From Closterium sp. Naga37s-1 (Eukaryota > Streptophyta > Zygnematophyceae > Desmidiales > Closteriaceae): 64,000 nt of DNA. The stretch covers positions 3,022,501 to 3,086,500 of the forward strand of contig CANJKZ010000724.1 of the NCBI GenBank assembly GCA_947471745.1, in the 5' to 3' direction. Of the stretch, positions 53,979-64,000 are shown in pieces (within the stretch, counting starts at the first letter, position 1; every line of letters begins with the position of its first letter). The notes under the pieces are model-generated. The model saw nothing but the letters and a program-made list of their open reading frames with translations. It made no database searches and was not told the DNA's origin. Position numbers and translations under genes: made by a program.

Positions 53979-54342
53979 TGTGAGAGTACGACGGCTTATG
54001 CTGACTTTGCTAGCTTGCCTAGACTTTATTATGCTATTATCTAGCTTAGCTTTATTTTATCTTGCTTGCTTTTGCTAGATTTCCTAGGTTTGTTGCTTTT
54101 ACTATATTTGTTATAATTATAGGCACCGAACTAGGTTGAGTGCACTGATTTCTAGGCTTTTCAGTTGCCACCGAATGGCCTTCTCCCGAATTTGGGAAGG
54201 ACCCGTTCGGGACGCTTCTCGACCTACGGAACCTTCTAGTAACACCCGGGTTACTGCCTTTGTGTCAAGCCTATATATAGCCTCGCCTTGTACCCAGGTG
54301 AATCATTGAATAGAAGTATCTTTCTTGAACCAGATCCTCACA
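53979..54342 (+). repeat. 3' LTR of the Gypsy element
   Basis: 364 bp, same ends and TATATATA (54272-54279); follows the polypurine tract. Confidence 0.93.
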
Positions 54343-54674
54343 GTTGCGCACTTGATGCGCGAGCTCGACCAGGAGACAGAGGCCCCTTCGTAGATGAACA
54401 CGTAGCTACCCGTGCTCGTCCGTTTCTGCTTGTCGCCCGCGTCGTCGGCATCCACATAGCCGATCAGCTCCAACGACTCTGGTCCACCGCCGAACTTCAG
54501 GGCGGTGTCGCGGGTGTCTGCGAGGTAGGCGAGGCAGCGGTCGACCTCACGCCAATGCTGGTTGCTCCTCACCATGAGGCCACTCCCCAGCTTGCTGCAG
54601 ACGAAGGCGATGTCCGGCCTCGTCGTCGTTGCTGCAAACTGCAGCGAGCCGACCTTTTGCCGGTACTCCTCCTC
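54343..54674 (-). pseudogene. Copia B RNase H, first half
   Basis: Minus strand up to ELIGYVDADDAGD, TSTGSYVF, SWSSSRIKCA. It stops at the Gypsy LTR. The second half continues at 42105 downward; removing the Gypsy and one GTTGC restores KCATLSSTESEYVA in frame. Confidence 0.92.
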
Positions 54675-55998
54675 CTAGCTCTCCTGGGCCTCCTCCTCGT
54701 CGAACGTCAGCTCAGTATAGGCGTCGACCAAGACCGGCGTCTTCGGGACTCGACCGCGCTGCTCCTCATCGATGAAGCGCCTGCGCAGCTTGACGGCGTA
54801 GCCCTGCTGGTGCAGCCACAGCTTCCTGGCCGGCCTGTCGCGCATGATCTCCAGCCCAAGGTACTTCACCACCGGCGAGATCTCACGCAGCTCAAAGGCG
54901 GCCTCCAGCAGCTCCTTCAGCTCCTTCAGCATCGCGGTGCTGCTGCTAGCGGCGAGCAGGTCGTCGACGTAGACCAGCACCCAGCAAGTCACTCCGTCGT
55001 CTCCGGCCTTGAATTAGAGCGCCTCGTCGACGAGGCTCTTCTTCCAGCCAGCGCCCAGCAGCACACCGTCAAGAGCCATGTACCACAACAGCGGCGACTA
55101 TTCAGCCCGTAGAGGCTCTTCAGCAACTTACACACCCGGCGGTCCCATCGTCGAAGTAGTCCGGCTGGTACATGTAGAGCACCCTGTCGAGCTTGCTCTG
55201 CAGGAAAGCGTTCTTCATGTCGAGTTGCATCGGGTTGAGGTCGAGGACAGCGACGATGCTCAGGAAGATCCACAGCGTGACGTAGCTGCTCACCGGTGAG
55301 TACGTCTTGTCGTAGTCGGCGCTGTACACCTGCGTGAAGCCCTTCACAACCAGCTTCGCTTTCTCGCGCTCGACGATGTTGTCGATGCGGTACTTGGTCG
55401 TCAGCACCCACCGGTTCTTCATGATGTTCACCTCGCGTGGGCGTTCGACCAGCTCTCAAGTGCCCATGCCGATGAGGCTGCGGATCTCTTCTTCCATGGC
55501 GGCCTTCACCGCCTCGCCCTTCTAGCTCGCCAACGCCTCCTTCACCGTCATCGTGGTGATGTCGCAGCGGTGTTCGGGGTCGGCATGCACGTCGGGGTCG
55601 AGCTCCGGCAGTTCTTCATCCTCCCTGGCATCGTCGTACAAGAGGTCGTCGTCGACCTCGTCGTACACCGTGGTGAAGGCAGTTGGTGGTAGGCAGGCAT
55701 GGAAGCTTAGCCGCTTCGGCGCTCGTCGAGCTCGACCTGTGCGTCGCAGCTCAGGCTTCGTAATCGGCACCTCCACCACGTCGCTGTCGGTGGACTCCTG
55801 ACCCGCCGACTGCTCCCCTTCCTCGTTGAAGTCCTCGTCGTCGACCAGCTGCTTCGAACCCTCGACCGGCTGCTCACCATCTGCTAACTTCGACCGCTCC
55901 CCTGTCGACCGCCCTGGCTGTTGCTCCCTTGTCGACTGCATCCCTGCTGCTGCCTCCTGTTCGACCGGCTCCCCTGTCTGCTGCTCCTCTGTTGTCAA
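54675..55998 (-). pseudogene. Copia B reverse transcriptase, broken
   Basis: Minus strand: NRWVLTTKYRIDN, KAKLVVKGFTQ, DYDKTYSPVSSYVTL, LDMKNAFLQSKL, then a frame-broken stretch around 55120-54995, then CWVLVYVDDLLAASSS with the YVDD catalytic motif at about 54975. Stops: TAG after VKEALAS (55522), TGA after IGMGT, TAG after EEEAQES. Confidence 0.9.
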
Positions 55999-57238
55999 CG
56001 GCTTCCGGTCCTAGTCGACAAGCTTGGCGCCTTGTCGACCGCCGGTGATGCCACTGGCCAGCGCTACAGGCGACGCCTCAAGGCTCCTCTCATTACCGGT
56101 GGCCGACACAGGTGTCGACGCAGGCCGATCTGTTACGGGGGAGGGAGGAGCAAGAACAGGGGGGGGTGGAAGAACCTCCACAACATCCTTATTAGCAGGC
56201 TCGTCAACTTCGGCGAGCAGTGGGATCGTCGCCGTCGAGGTGTCCGTCGGCGGGTGTGCCTGCGTTCGCCCCAACGCCGGCCCATACTTCGCCTTCCACA
56301 CCTCCAACGACAGCGTCTCGTAGAAGATCACCCCGACCCACGTGACCACCTTGTTGTCGGTCAGGTCGAGCACCTCCCAGCCCTTTCTCTCCGGCGACAC
56401 ACCCAGGTGAAGCCCCTAGCGAGCCTTCGGTGCCCGCTTCTCACCACGCTGCTGCTCGGGAACCATGAACTGCCCCATGCAGCCCCACACCCGCGCCAGC
56501 GTGAGGTCGTGCTTCTTTCCGGTCAGCAGCTGGTACGGAGTCGTCCCCGGCGGCATCATCGACCGCTCCAAGCAGTTGCGCACCCAGACAGCCTCTCGTA
56601 GAACGAGGTGCCACCAGTGGTGCTGCACGCCCATGTGCAGCAGCATCGTTTGCACGGACTCGACAACCGTACGCAACTCCCGCTCAGCCATGCTGTTTTG
56701 CTGTGGAGCGTAGGGGCACGTCAAGTCGTGGATGATGCCCTTGCCGTTGACAAAGTCGGTGAACGCCTTCCCAAGGAACTCCCCTCCTCGGTCAGAGCGG
56801 AGCGACAGCACCGACTTCTTTGTCTATCGCTCTACCAGCACCAGCCACTGTTGGAATTCCCACAGCACATCGCTCTTCTTAGCGACCGGCATTGCCCACA
56901 CGAACCGAGTGTGGCGATCCTTCAGCAGCAGGTAGTACAAGCTGCCATCCTTGGCAGCCACCCGAAATGGCCCGCACAAGTCAATGTGCACGACAGCCAG
57001 CGTCTCCTCGGCGTTTGAGCCCTTGTTGGGGCCAGCTTTCCTCCGACGCACGAGACACACGGCGGGTCTGCTCCGGTCGACGGCGTGATGTCGAGCCCAG
57101 TAGCAGCTTCATGCTTTGCCGAGCTCTTGATCGTGTCGACGTTGACGTGCGCGAGCCTCGCATGCAACCGGTCAGGGGTCAACTTTGTCGCCGAGACGAT
57201 CGTCTGCAGAGCCACCACCTCGGTCGACGGTGACCGCG
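55999..57238 (-). pseudogene. Copia B integrase, with in-frame stops
   Basis: Minus strand: RLHARLAHVNVDTIKS (HHCC part), CVSC, then VHIDLCGPF, LRSDRGGEFLG and YAPQQNSMAERELR, the D, D, E catalytic triad. In-frame stops interrupt it, for example TAG between LVER and TKKS (about 56823) and TAG after APKAR (about 56416). The core RT-connecting region follows with acidic, Pro-rich sequence. Confidence 0.88.
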
Positions 57239-58023
57239 TCAAGCAGGGGTGACGGTCGGTGCAGAGAACTCGTCCGGTGTAGCGTGATCGTCGCCGTCGC
57301 CCTGCAGCTGCACTCCACTATCCTTCAGCTGGCCAGCCGACAGCAGGTTCGCCTGTATGCCCGGAACGTAGAGCACATCAGGGAGGAGGACCAGCTTCCC
57401 AGCCTCCCCTTGTAGAGTGACGGTTCCACAACCCTCGACAAGCTGCAACGCTCCATTGAAGCCGTGCACGTGCTTCACACCATCGCTCGGTGCCATTTCG
57501 ACGAAGACCGCCTTTGTCCCCATCAGGTGGTGGGAGCAACCGCTGTCGAGTAGCACCGCCATCGGGTTGGCCTGCACAGCTGCCGCCTCCGCCTGGAAGT
57601 CCTCGTCAGCCTCCGGCGCCAGCGAGACCGTCAGCTCCACCACGCCGACCATCGAGCACGACGCCTCCCGTCGCCTCGGCCCTTGCCACTGGAGTTGTTG
57701 ACATCCTTCGTCGACGACGTCTTCTTCGATGTTTGCTTCTCCTTGCACGGCTTTGCATCTCGACGGGGGTGACGGCTAGTCGACCGGCCACGGCCTCCCT
57801 TGGTGTCGTCCTCATCACTGTCGTCGCGGTCGGGGCACTCGTAGGAAAGGTGGTCGGGGTCGTGGCAGATCCAGCACTCTCGCCGTCGACCACCACCTCC
57901 CCGGCCCTTGTCCCGCGCCGACCTCTTCTCGTCGACGTCCTTCGTCGACCGCCCACCTCCGCTACCACCTCTGCCCGGCTTCCCGCGCTGCCCTTGCTGC
58001 TGATTCAGCTTCGTCGGTGCAGC
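57239..58023 (-). pseudogene. Copia B zinc knuckle and aspartic protease
   Basis: The minus strand near 57880-57838 encodes CWICHDPDHLSYEC, a complete CX2CX4HX4C zinc knuckle. At about 57555 the protease active site reads VLLDSGCSHHLMG, then VLYVPGIQANLLSAGQL. A stop follows at about 57239; the linker beyond is again in frame only in pieces. Confidence 0.85.
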
Positions 58024-59166
58024 TTAGTTTGCCTGCGGAAGGAGCTCCGTGGGCTGTTCGGCCTCCTCCATTACCTCGTCTTGAAGGATGTAGCTGGTGA
58101 TGGAGTCCTCATCAAGGGACTCACGCGTGCCAGGCATCATCATCATCCTCTTCGTGAGGTTGTAGCCACGCGGAAGGCACTTGACGATGTCGGTGATGTA
58201 GGACGCCATCGAGTATTTGGCGCCCGCCATCCGCATCTCAGCCAGGATGCGTCAAGCACGGTTGCAATAGTCCGTCGCCGACTCCTGCTCGCCCATCCGA
58301 ATATGTGTCATGTTCTCCTCCAGCTGTCCGACGTACAGGTGGTCCCTGACCTGGTACGTCGACAGGATAAAGTGCCATGCTTGGTGACCAACATCCAGGC
58401 GCTCTCAACAGCTCCTGAGCGCTAGCTGTACTAGCGGCGAGCAGCACCTCGAGATGACCATTAAGGTGAGTAGATGAGCAGCACGAAACTCCCCGCGCAG
58501 CTCGACATCCTCCTCGGGCGGAATGGGCACGGTGCCGTCGGCGAAACCCTTCAGCCCGGCGACCTCCAGCTGAGGTTCTATCGACTCCCTCCAGGTGATG
58601 AGGTCCCTTCGACCTTGCAGAGGTGTGACGATGATCCGGTCCGGCGAGAACTTGAAGTAGCCATACGCCGGTGCCATCCCGCCTGTAGTCACATGCGTCG
58701 TCGCCGAGAGCCCTCCACCACTTCGCAGAGGAGAGCGTTGTCGAACATCGACGTCGGCACGAGAGCTGCCTGCAGCCGCCGTCGACCGCTGCACCCGCGC
58801 CTGGATTCCGTCGACACCACCGTCGACCTTCATCACCCCTCTCTGCTTCGTGCCTTCGCTGCCGCTGACTCGTGCACCGTCATCGACCTCATCGTCGACG
58901 CCACCTTCGTTGCGCACCGGTCGAGGAGATGCAGGACGGGAAGGGTGTTCCGTCGCCCACTACGACCGGATGTCCAACTCGGCGATCACCAAGGGGATCG
59001 TCCCGTATTCGCCATCCGCGTGGCGTCTCCTCGTGTCAGCCAAACGTGCCTCCAAGGTGTCCGCTACTCCCGCATCGTCTATGGGGTCCACCATGGCGAC
59101 CAACATTGCTGCCGGTCTACGAACGACTAAAGTCGGCTCCCATCTGAAGGTAATTTGCAGGTTCAT
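58024..59166 (-). pseudogene. Copia B gag, broken
   Basis: Minus strand. N-terminal fragment MNLQITFRWEP... (59166-58960), then a fragment with APAYGYFKFSPDRIIV and LITWRESIEPQLEVAG (58917-58405), then AGAKYSMASYITDIVKCLP with MMMMPGTRESLDED (58236-58024). These resemble UBN2/gag-like Copia capsid segments. Frames and stops break it into at least three pieces. Confidence 0.75.
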
Positions 59167-59183
59167 CCACGCTCACCGCACCA

Positions 59184-60294
59184 TGCAGAGAGTCACTTGA
59201 CAACGGTAGTGAGCTAGACTACGAGAGGGTAGGCACGGACTACTAAGAGTGATCGTAGCTTTGCTTGTGTTCCTTAGCACTTGCACATTCACGGGAGAAT
59301 TTGGCAAGAGTTTCACTAGCAAAGTTGGAATCGCATAATGATTAAGTTCACAATGACAAGAATGACTACATCAGGCATCTAGCAACTCTGCAGCTAGCCT
59401 GGTCGACCGCCACCACTGCATGGTCGACCGCCTGCTAGCGTTGCGTAGAGGAGCCGCGCCAACACTGCAGAAAGGCGACCTGCCAACACTGCAGGTTGAC
59501 GGCGTGCCAACGCTGCAGCAGAGCGGCTGTCCAACATTGCCCCGTAGAAGAAAGCAGTGCGCATGCTCGCAGATGCGCGTAGACGATTGGCCCGACTTGC
59601 ATTGCTATGCATCAGTCGGCTGTTGTCTGCGCCTGACGAGCCACAACAACTTCGGGATACCAGCCCGAAGTCGCCTTTGCCATCTCAGCCTCGACAACGT
59701 TCGCGTGCCTCCGCAGAACTCGTCGAGCAGGTTACCCGGTCGAGCTGGACACCACCAGGTCAGTGCCGACTTGTTCGGGGGAAAGTTAACCAGAAGTTGT
59801 ACATGCTCGTCGACCACCCAGTGCTCTGGTCGATGACTCCCTCCTCGACCACAGCACCCGTCGAGCACCATCCTGGTCGACGGACCCCTTTGTCGATCAG
59901 CACCGCAGCTGTTGTCGACGAGCTCCCCTCGTCGACCGCTGCTCATATGTCAGGTCGACGACAGGTGTTGACCTCCCGATCGAACTGCTCCTCCTGGTCG
60001 ATGGCCCACCCGTCGCCCAGCCCAGTCAGTTGCAGCCGTTGAGCTCCCTGGTCGACGACTCCAGTCCCATGACAGCCCTGTGTAGGTCGACAGCCACATC
60101 GTCGACCTGCCCCGCGGAAGAAGGCCGTCGAGCACTCCTGGTTGACGGCAACACCACAGCGGTCCCCTGCAGCTCGACAAAGCCTGTCGAACAGCTCTCC
60201 CACTGTGAACGGTCGGCTGCTACTCCCGTACATCCGACCAAGTCGTCGGCGTTGCACAAGCGAGGGCGGGGCCAACACTCTATTCCCATTAACA
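59184..60294 (-). repeat. LTR of Copia B (5' LTR)
   Basis: Starts TGCAGAGAGTCACTTG; the other copy starts TGTGGAGAGTCACTTG. Ends ATTAACA before the duplicated GGACC. Confidence 0.92.
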
Positions 60295-60299
60295 GGACC

Positions 60300-61120
60300 C
60301 ACGTGGACCTGAGCATTTGAGACACCTTGTCAACCCTCATGTCTAAGTGCATGTGTCCTTGCTACTCAGAGCTCGAGAACCCTAACCATCTTGAGCAAAT
60401 GACACGTTTCGCAAATGTTGCGACGACTTGTTCGCAATATTCGTCAATATTTGACCACATCAATGACACAATCAAGGATACGGAACTGGGGTCAAGTATA
60501 CAATTGAACGTGTGCGTGAAGTTTTTTCAAACGTCCGCACTTTTGGCCAAGTCTGACAGGTAGGTGAAGTTTGCGAGCAGACGAACATCAGTGGCACCAA
60601 TTTCTAATTCCAAAAACATCGCGAACGGCACGTAGATTACACCTAGCAACCTACAAATGTGGTCGCGGCTCGGTGAGGGTCGAATCGCGATATTCGACCC
60701 TCGATGTAACATTATGGTTGGCTGGAAATTGGCACCCTGGTTCGAACAGCATCACAACAAACATTCAACTATATAATTGAACAGAAAAGGGTGAAAATGG
60801 ACTAGAAAAAGTGAAGTTTCAGATTTGCTCCAAAATGACATGCGCCCTAAGCCCCACTGGCATTGCCCTTGTCAACCTCTGGTGCCAACGTCTTCGCCCA
60901 ATCTCGCTCTTCTGACTTCACTAGTGGGCCAGGCCTGTTATGACTTGTACAATGAAAAGGTGCGCAGAATGCAATATCGCAGAAGTGATACAACTACTAA
61001 TGAAATGATTAAGCCTAGTACAGATATAGCGAAAAGCTAGTTAAGCGGGGTCCGCAAGGTCCCGATGGTTGGGTGTTGGTTCGGGGTTGCTAAAGCCCAA
61101 AGGCGACACGAGGTACGTTA
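60300..61120. other. Non-coding interval between Copia B and Copia F
   Basis: No gene seen. Contains a hairpin, GAGGGTCGAAT (60675-60685) and ATTCGACCCTC (60692-60702), perfect 11-bp arms around CGCGAT. Confidence 0.6.
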
Positions 61121-61439
61121 TGTCAACGGGAATTGGTTGTTGGCCCGTCCTCGCTTGGGCGGAGCCGACGTTGTGGTTGGGTGCGCGGGAAGTACGGCCG
61201 ACCATCTGCAGAGCCCGACGCGTGCAGGTCGACGGAGCTGGTCAGCCTGCAGAAGACTGCTGCAATGCCATCAACGTCAGGAAGTTGGCGGCAGAGTTCT
61301 ACTGGTCTGGCCGACAAAGGGGTTCGTCGACCTGCTGTGGGTGTGGTCGACGAAGGTGCAACGCTGGACAGCCACTCTGGTGCAATGACTTGTACCCACC
61401 TGCTTCCTAATTCATTCATTCACTCGTACTATTCTCACA
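61121..61439 (+). repeat. 5' LTR of Copia F (chimeric-looking)
   Basis: The first ~95 bp resemble the start of the Copia B LTR read on the minus strand; the last ~50 bp (ACTTGTACCCACC ... TTCTCACA) resemble the Copia D LTR end. Left target duplication partner is outside the window. Confidence 0.55.
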
Positions 61440-61499
61440 TGGTATAGAGCAGGTTCCCTACTAGGACCGATTTTTTTTAGGGCCCACCACGAAATTTTG

Positions 61500-62300
61500 T
61501 TTTCCTGCCCTGCCCGAAGCGCGCTCCCGTGCCTGCCTGCCCTGGCGCGTGCCTCACGCCTGCCTCACCTGCGCCCTTGCGCCTGCCCTGCTGTCGCGGC
61601 CCTGCCATCGCGGCCCTGCCGTCGAACACCTGCAGCAGCCGTCGCGGCCCTGCCTGTAGCCATCGCGGCCCTGCCCTGCCGCTGTCGCGGCCCTTCCCTG
61701 CAGCCGCCGTCGCGGCCCTGCCTGCCGCCTTCGCGGCCCTGCCCAGCCGCCGTTGCGGCCCTGCCTTGCCGCAGTCGCGGCCCTGCCCCTCAGCCACTGT
61801 CGCGGCCCTTTCTGCAGCCGCCGTCGCGGCCCTGCCCTGCCGGCCCTGCCCTGCAGCCGCTGTCGCGGCCCTTCCTGCAGCCGCCGTCGCGGCCCTGCCC
61901 TACCGCCTTTGCGGCCCTGCCCTGCTGCCTTTGCGGCCCTGCCAGCAGGAGCTGTCGCGACCCTGCCTACAACCGCCTTTGCTGCCCTGCCCTGCCCGCC
62001 CGTCAGGCGCCTGCCCTACCCGCACCTGTCGGGCGCCTACCCTACCCGCCACCGGTGGCACCTGCCCTACCCGCCCCTGGTGAGCACCTCCCCTACCCGC
62101 GCTGCCCGCGCACCTGCCCGACAAGCGCGCAGCCGGGCTGCGCTGCCCAGCTGAGCCGAGCCGCGCCGCCAAGCCGAGCCGCGCCACCCAGCTGAGCCGA
62201 GCCGCACAGCCGAGCCGCGCCGCCCAGCCGAGCCGCGCCGCTCTGCTGAGCCGCGCCGCTCTGCCGAGCCGAACAGCGCTGCCCTACTGAGCCGCGCTGC
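61500..62300. repeat. GC-rich tandem leader of Copia F
   Basis: Repeats of GCCGTCGCGGCCCTGCC (about 61590-61980), then CGCCACCCAGCTGAGCCGAG-like units (about 62140-62280). Same position as the leader repeats of Copia A, C and D but a different unit. Confidence 0.87.
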
Positions 62301-62364
62301 TTCTGCTTCTACTGCTGCTACTGCTACTACTACTACTTCTGCTGCTACTGCTACTGCTGTCGCC

Positions 62365-64000
62365 ATGGCTAGCCCTCATGTTCTTACCTTTGATGCTGAG
62401 GGTCGTGCGGTAGATTTTGACGTGTGGGTCGATGATCTGCAGCTCTATCTTCAGTGTGACTCTAGGGACGGAGTCTCACTGTTTGATCACACGTCCGGCG
62501 TCTCTGTTGCACCTGCTGCCGATGCTGACAGTACAGTTCTCTCACAGTGGACTACTCGTGACGCTGTTGCCCGCCTTGCTATTCGTAGTCACCCGCCGTC
62601 TGCTGAGCGCGCGCACTTTGGTCCGTACAAGACTGCTAAGTCTTTGTATGATGCGGTAGTCGCGCGCTACTCCTCCCCTGCCACTGCTGCTCTCAGCCGC
62701 CTCATGCTGCCGTACTTGTTCCCTGACCTAGCCGCCTTTCCCACAGTCGCTGACCTCATCACTCACCTCCGCACTAGTGACACTTGCTACCGCGCTGCGC
62801 TTCCCACCGAGTTTTGCGCCAAGAACCACCCCCCCCCCCCATGTACATCACCCTCTTCTACCTCGTCACCCATCTCCCTGACTCTCTTTGCTCAGTCACG
62901 GACCACTTCCTCTCTCTTTGTCCCACCACGCTCACTGTCGACCTCCTCGAGAAGCACCTCCTAGCAGCTGAGACTAGCATAGTCGCTGTAGGAGCTTCTC
63001 GCGGCGACCCTCGCGCCCCTTTCTTCGAGAGGTGTTCCCCCGTTCCCCTTTTGCCCTCTGTTGCCTCTGCTTCTGCTGTCGACCTCGTTGGCACCGAGGA
63101 GGTCGGGGCTGCGACTGCTCCTAGTGGGAGGCGCAGCAGCGGCAAGGGCGGCGGCAAGGGCAAGGGGGGCAAGGGTGGTGGCGGGGGCGGCGGGGGCGGT
63201 GGTGGTGGCGGTGGAGGAGGCGGAGGGGGTGGGGGTGGAGGTGGGGGTGGTGGCGGGAGTGGGGGCGTCGGCGGCAGCGGTGGAGGTGCTGGAGGCAGCG
63301 GCAGCGGTGGTGGAGGTGGCGGCGGCGGTGGTGGTGGCCGGGGTGGAGCCGCGCAGCGTGGAGGTTTTGGCGGTGGTCAGCGACAGCAGCAGCCGCGCTC
63401 CCGTGAGACTCTGTCACCCCAGCAGCCTCGTGAGTGGTACGCTGGGCGTGGGAGTTCTGGGGGTGCTGGTCCCTGCACTTACGTTCTCCGCACCGGCGAC
63501 CGCAGTGGGGAGACGTGCGGGCTGCCACACGCGACGCAGCGCTGTTTCGGTCGCCTGACTAACGCCTGGCGCACACAGTCTTCTGACGCTACTGAGCTCC
63601 CTCGCTGGGCTGATCTGCTTAAGTCTGGTGTTGCTATCTTTGATCTTAATTATGATGCTATCCTTGTTGCCATATATGCTGTGACTATTAGTGCTGAGGG
63701 TGACTGTTACCTGTGTGTTCCGCCCGACCCGGGCATTGGGGCTGCTGCTCTAGGTGCTAGTGAGTCCGCCGCTCTAGGTGCTAGTGAGTCAGCTGCTCCA
63801 GGTACTGGTGAGTTTGCTCTCTCAGGTACTGCGCCCGCTGAGGCCTTGCACACCTTCACACTTGACTCAGGTGCTTCCCGCTCCTTCTTTCGCGACTGCA
63901 CCACTCTCACGCCGCTTAGTTGGCCGGTTGCAGTCTCCCTGGCGGACCCCTCTGGGGGCCTAGTCACTGCGCACTCTTCCACGGTTTTTCCGTCTCCCGT
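62365..64000 (+). CDS. Copia F gag and protease (partial, one frameshift)
   Basis: ATG at 62365 begins MASPHVLTFDAEGRAVDFDV, with WVDDLQLYLQ, ATAALSRLMLPYLFP and LITHLRTSDTCYRAALPTEF, a Copia gag (UBN2/retrotran-gag type). A run of about 12 C at 62828-62840 shifts the frame; the next frame continues with YITLFYLVTHLPDSLC, LTVDLLEKHLLAAE, then a Gly-rich tract (63130-63350), ETLSPQQPREWYAGR, a C-x-CGLPHATQRC knuckle-like unit, FDLNYDAILVAIYA and TFTLDSGASRSFFRDC, the protease active site. Runs off the window. Confidence 0.88.

Larger units (their letters stand above)
42106..54342 (+). mobile_element. Chromodomain Gypsy (chromovirus) element, split by Copia A
   Basis: Two 364-bp LTRs (42106-42469 and 53979-54342), TGTGAG...CTCACA, differing at about 30 positions by eye. 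Perfect target duplication GTTGC (42101-42105 and 54343-54347). A TGG-beginning primer-like site starts two bases inside the left LTR; the polypurine tract GAGGGGGGGGACG precedes the right LTR. Own length is about 5.24 kb after removing Copia A. Order gag, protease, RT, RNase H, integrase, chromodomain is Ty3/gypsy. Stops and an internal deletion make it defective. Confidence 0.94.
40488..60294 (-). mobile_element. Copia B: full-length, decayed, split by a Gypsy element
   Basis: LTRs 40488-41589 (1,102 bp) and 59184-60294 (1,111 bp), start TG, end AACA; perfect target duplication GGACC (40483-40487 and 60295-60299). The minus strand has TGGTGCGGTGAGCG directly inside the right LTR (59183 downward), a primer site starting TGG. 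Without the inserted Gypsy and its duplicated 5 bp it is about 7.57 kb. Gag, zinc knuckle, protease, integrase, RT and RNase H are all recognisable on the minus strand in Copia order, but many in-frame stops make it non-functional. The Gypsy splits RNase H. Confidence 0.93.
61121..64000 (+). mobile_element. Copia F: 5' part of a plus-strand element
   Basis: Likely LTR 61121-61439 (TGTCAACGGG...TTCTCACA), then TGGTATAGAGCAGG (61440-61453), a primer site right at the LTR edge. A short leader resembling that of Copia D (GCCCACCACGAAATTTT), GC-rich repeats, gag, and protease follow up to the window end. The gag-protease region matches Copia A at the protein level. The LTR start is less certain than its end. 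Confidence 0.8.

Noticed and set aside
44740..56823. Reassigned TAG codon
   Set aside because: TAG ends the LRR-lectin gene at the expected place, and TAGs occur only in decayed mobile elements.
1..64000. tRNA or rRNA genes
   Set aside because: I saw no cloverleaf-compatible tRNA or rRNA core sequence; the tRNA-like strings are primer sites of retroelements only.

Overview
This window looks like nuclear DNA of a streptophyte (plant-lineage) organism, most likely a charophyte or zygnematophyte green alga. The evidence is spliceosomal GT-AG introns, plant-type leucine-rich repeats of the LxGxIP kind, a legume-lectin domain, LysM domains, a tRNA-Met-type primer site in a Copia-class retroelement, and a chromodomain Gypsy element. 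The assignment is inference; no organellar or rRNA marker is present. Stop and start assignments are from sequence only, and exon limits were placed by eye from splice signals and reading phase.

Layout: 1-1737 holds the ends of two Copia-type elements, one inserted into the other. 2.6-16.16 kb (+) is one 25+-exon gene for a secreted mosaic protein: hydrophobic leader, LRR N-cap, LRRs mostly one per 72-nt exon, EGF-like, legume lectin, papain-like cysteine-peptidase domain with Ser in place of the catalytic Cys, two EGF-like modules, and LysM-like modules. 16.43-35.77 kb (-) is a convergent gene for a GH85 endo-beta-N-acetylglucosaminidase (ENGase). One of its introns is 12.2 kb long and almost wholly filled by about 900 copies of a 13-bp G-rich minisatellite (20.79-32.53 kb). 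All six frames of the array are open, which creates several false ORFs of about 4,000 codons.

35.8-38.1 kb is non-coding, with an inverted-repeat MITE-like element. 38147-39795 is a 1.65-kb non-autonomous LTR element. 40488-60294 is a three-level nest: Copia A (43963-50954, -) sits in a chromodomain Gypsy (42106-54342, +), which sits in Copia B (40488-60294, -). Each level has matched LTRs and a perfect 5-bp target duplication (CAAGA, GTTGC, GGACC). 61121-64000 is the 5' part of Copia F (+), related to Copia A and running off the window.

Functionally, the two host genes both concern glycans: a secreted protein with lectin and LysM folds, and an enzyme that cuts the chitobiose core of N-glycans. 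Whether they act together is untested. The strongest candidates for something undescribed are the LRR/EGF/lectin/pseudo-papain/EGF/LysM architecture and the very large, splice-signal-free minisatellite in the ENGase intron.
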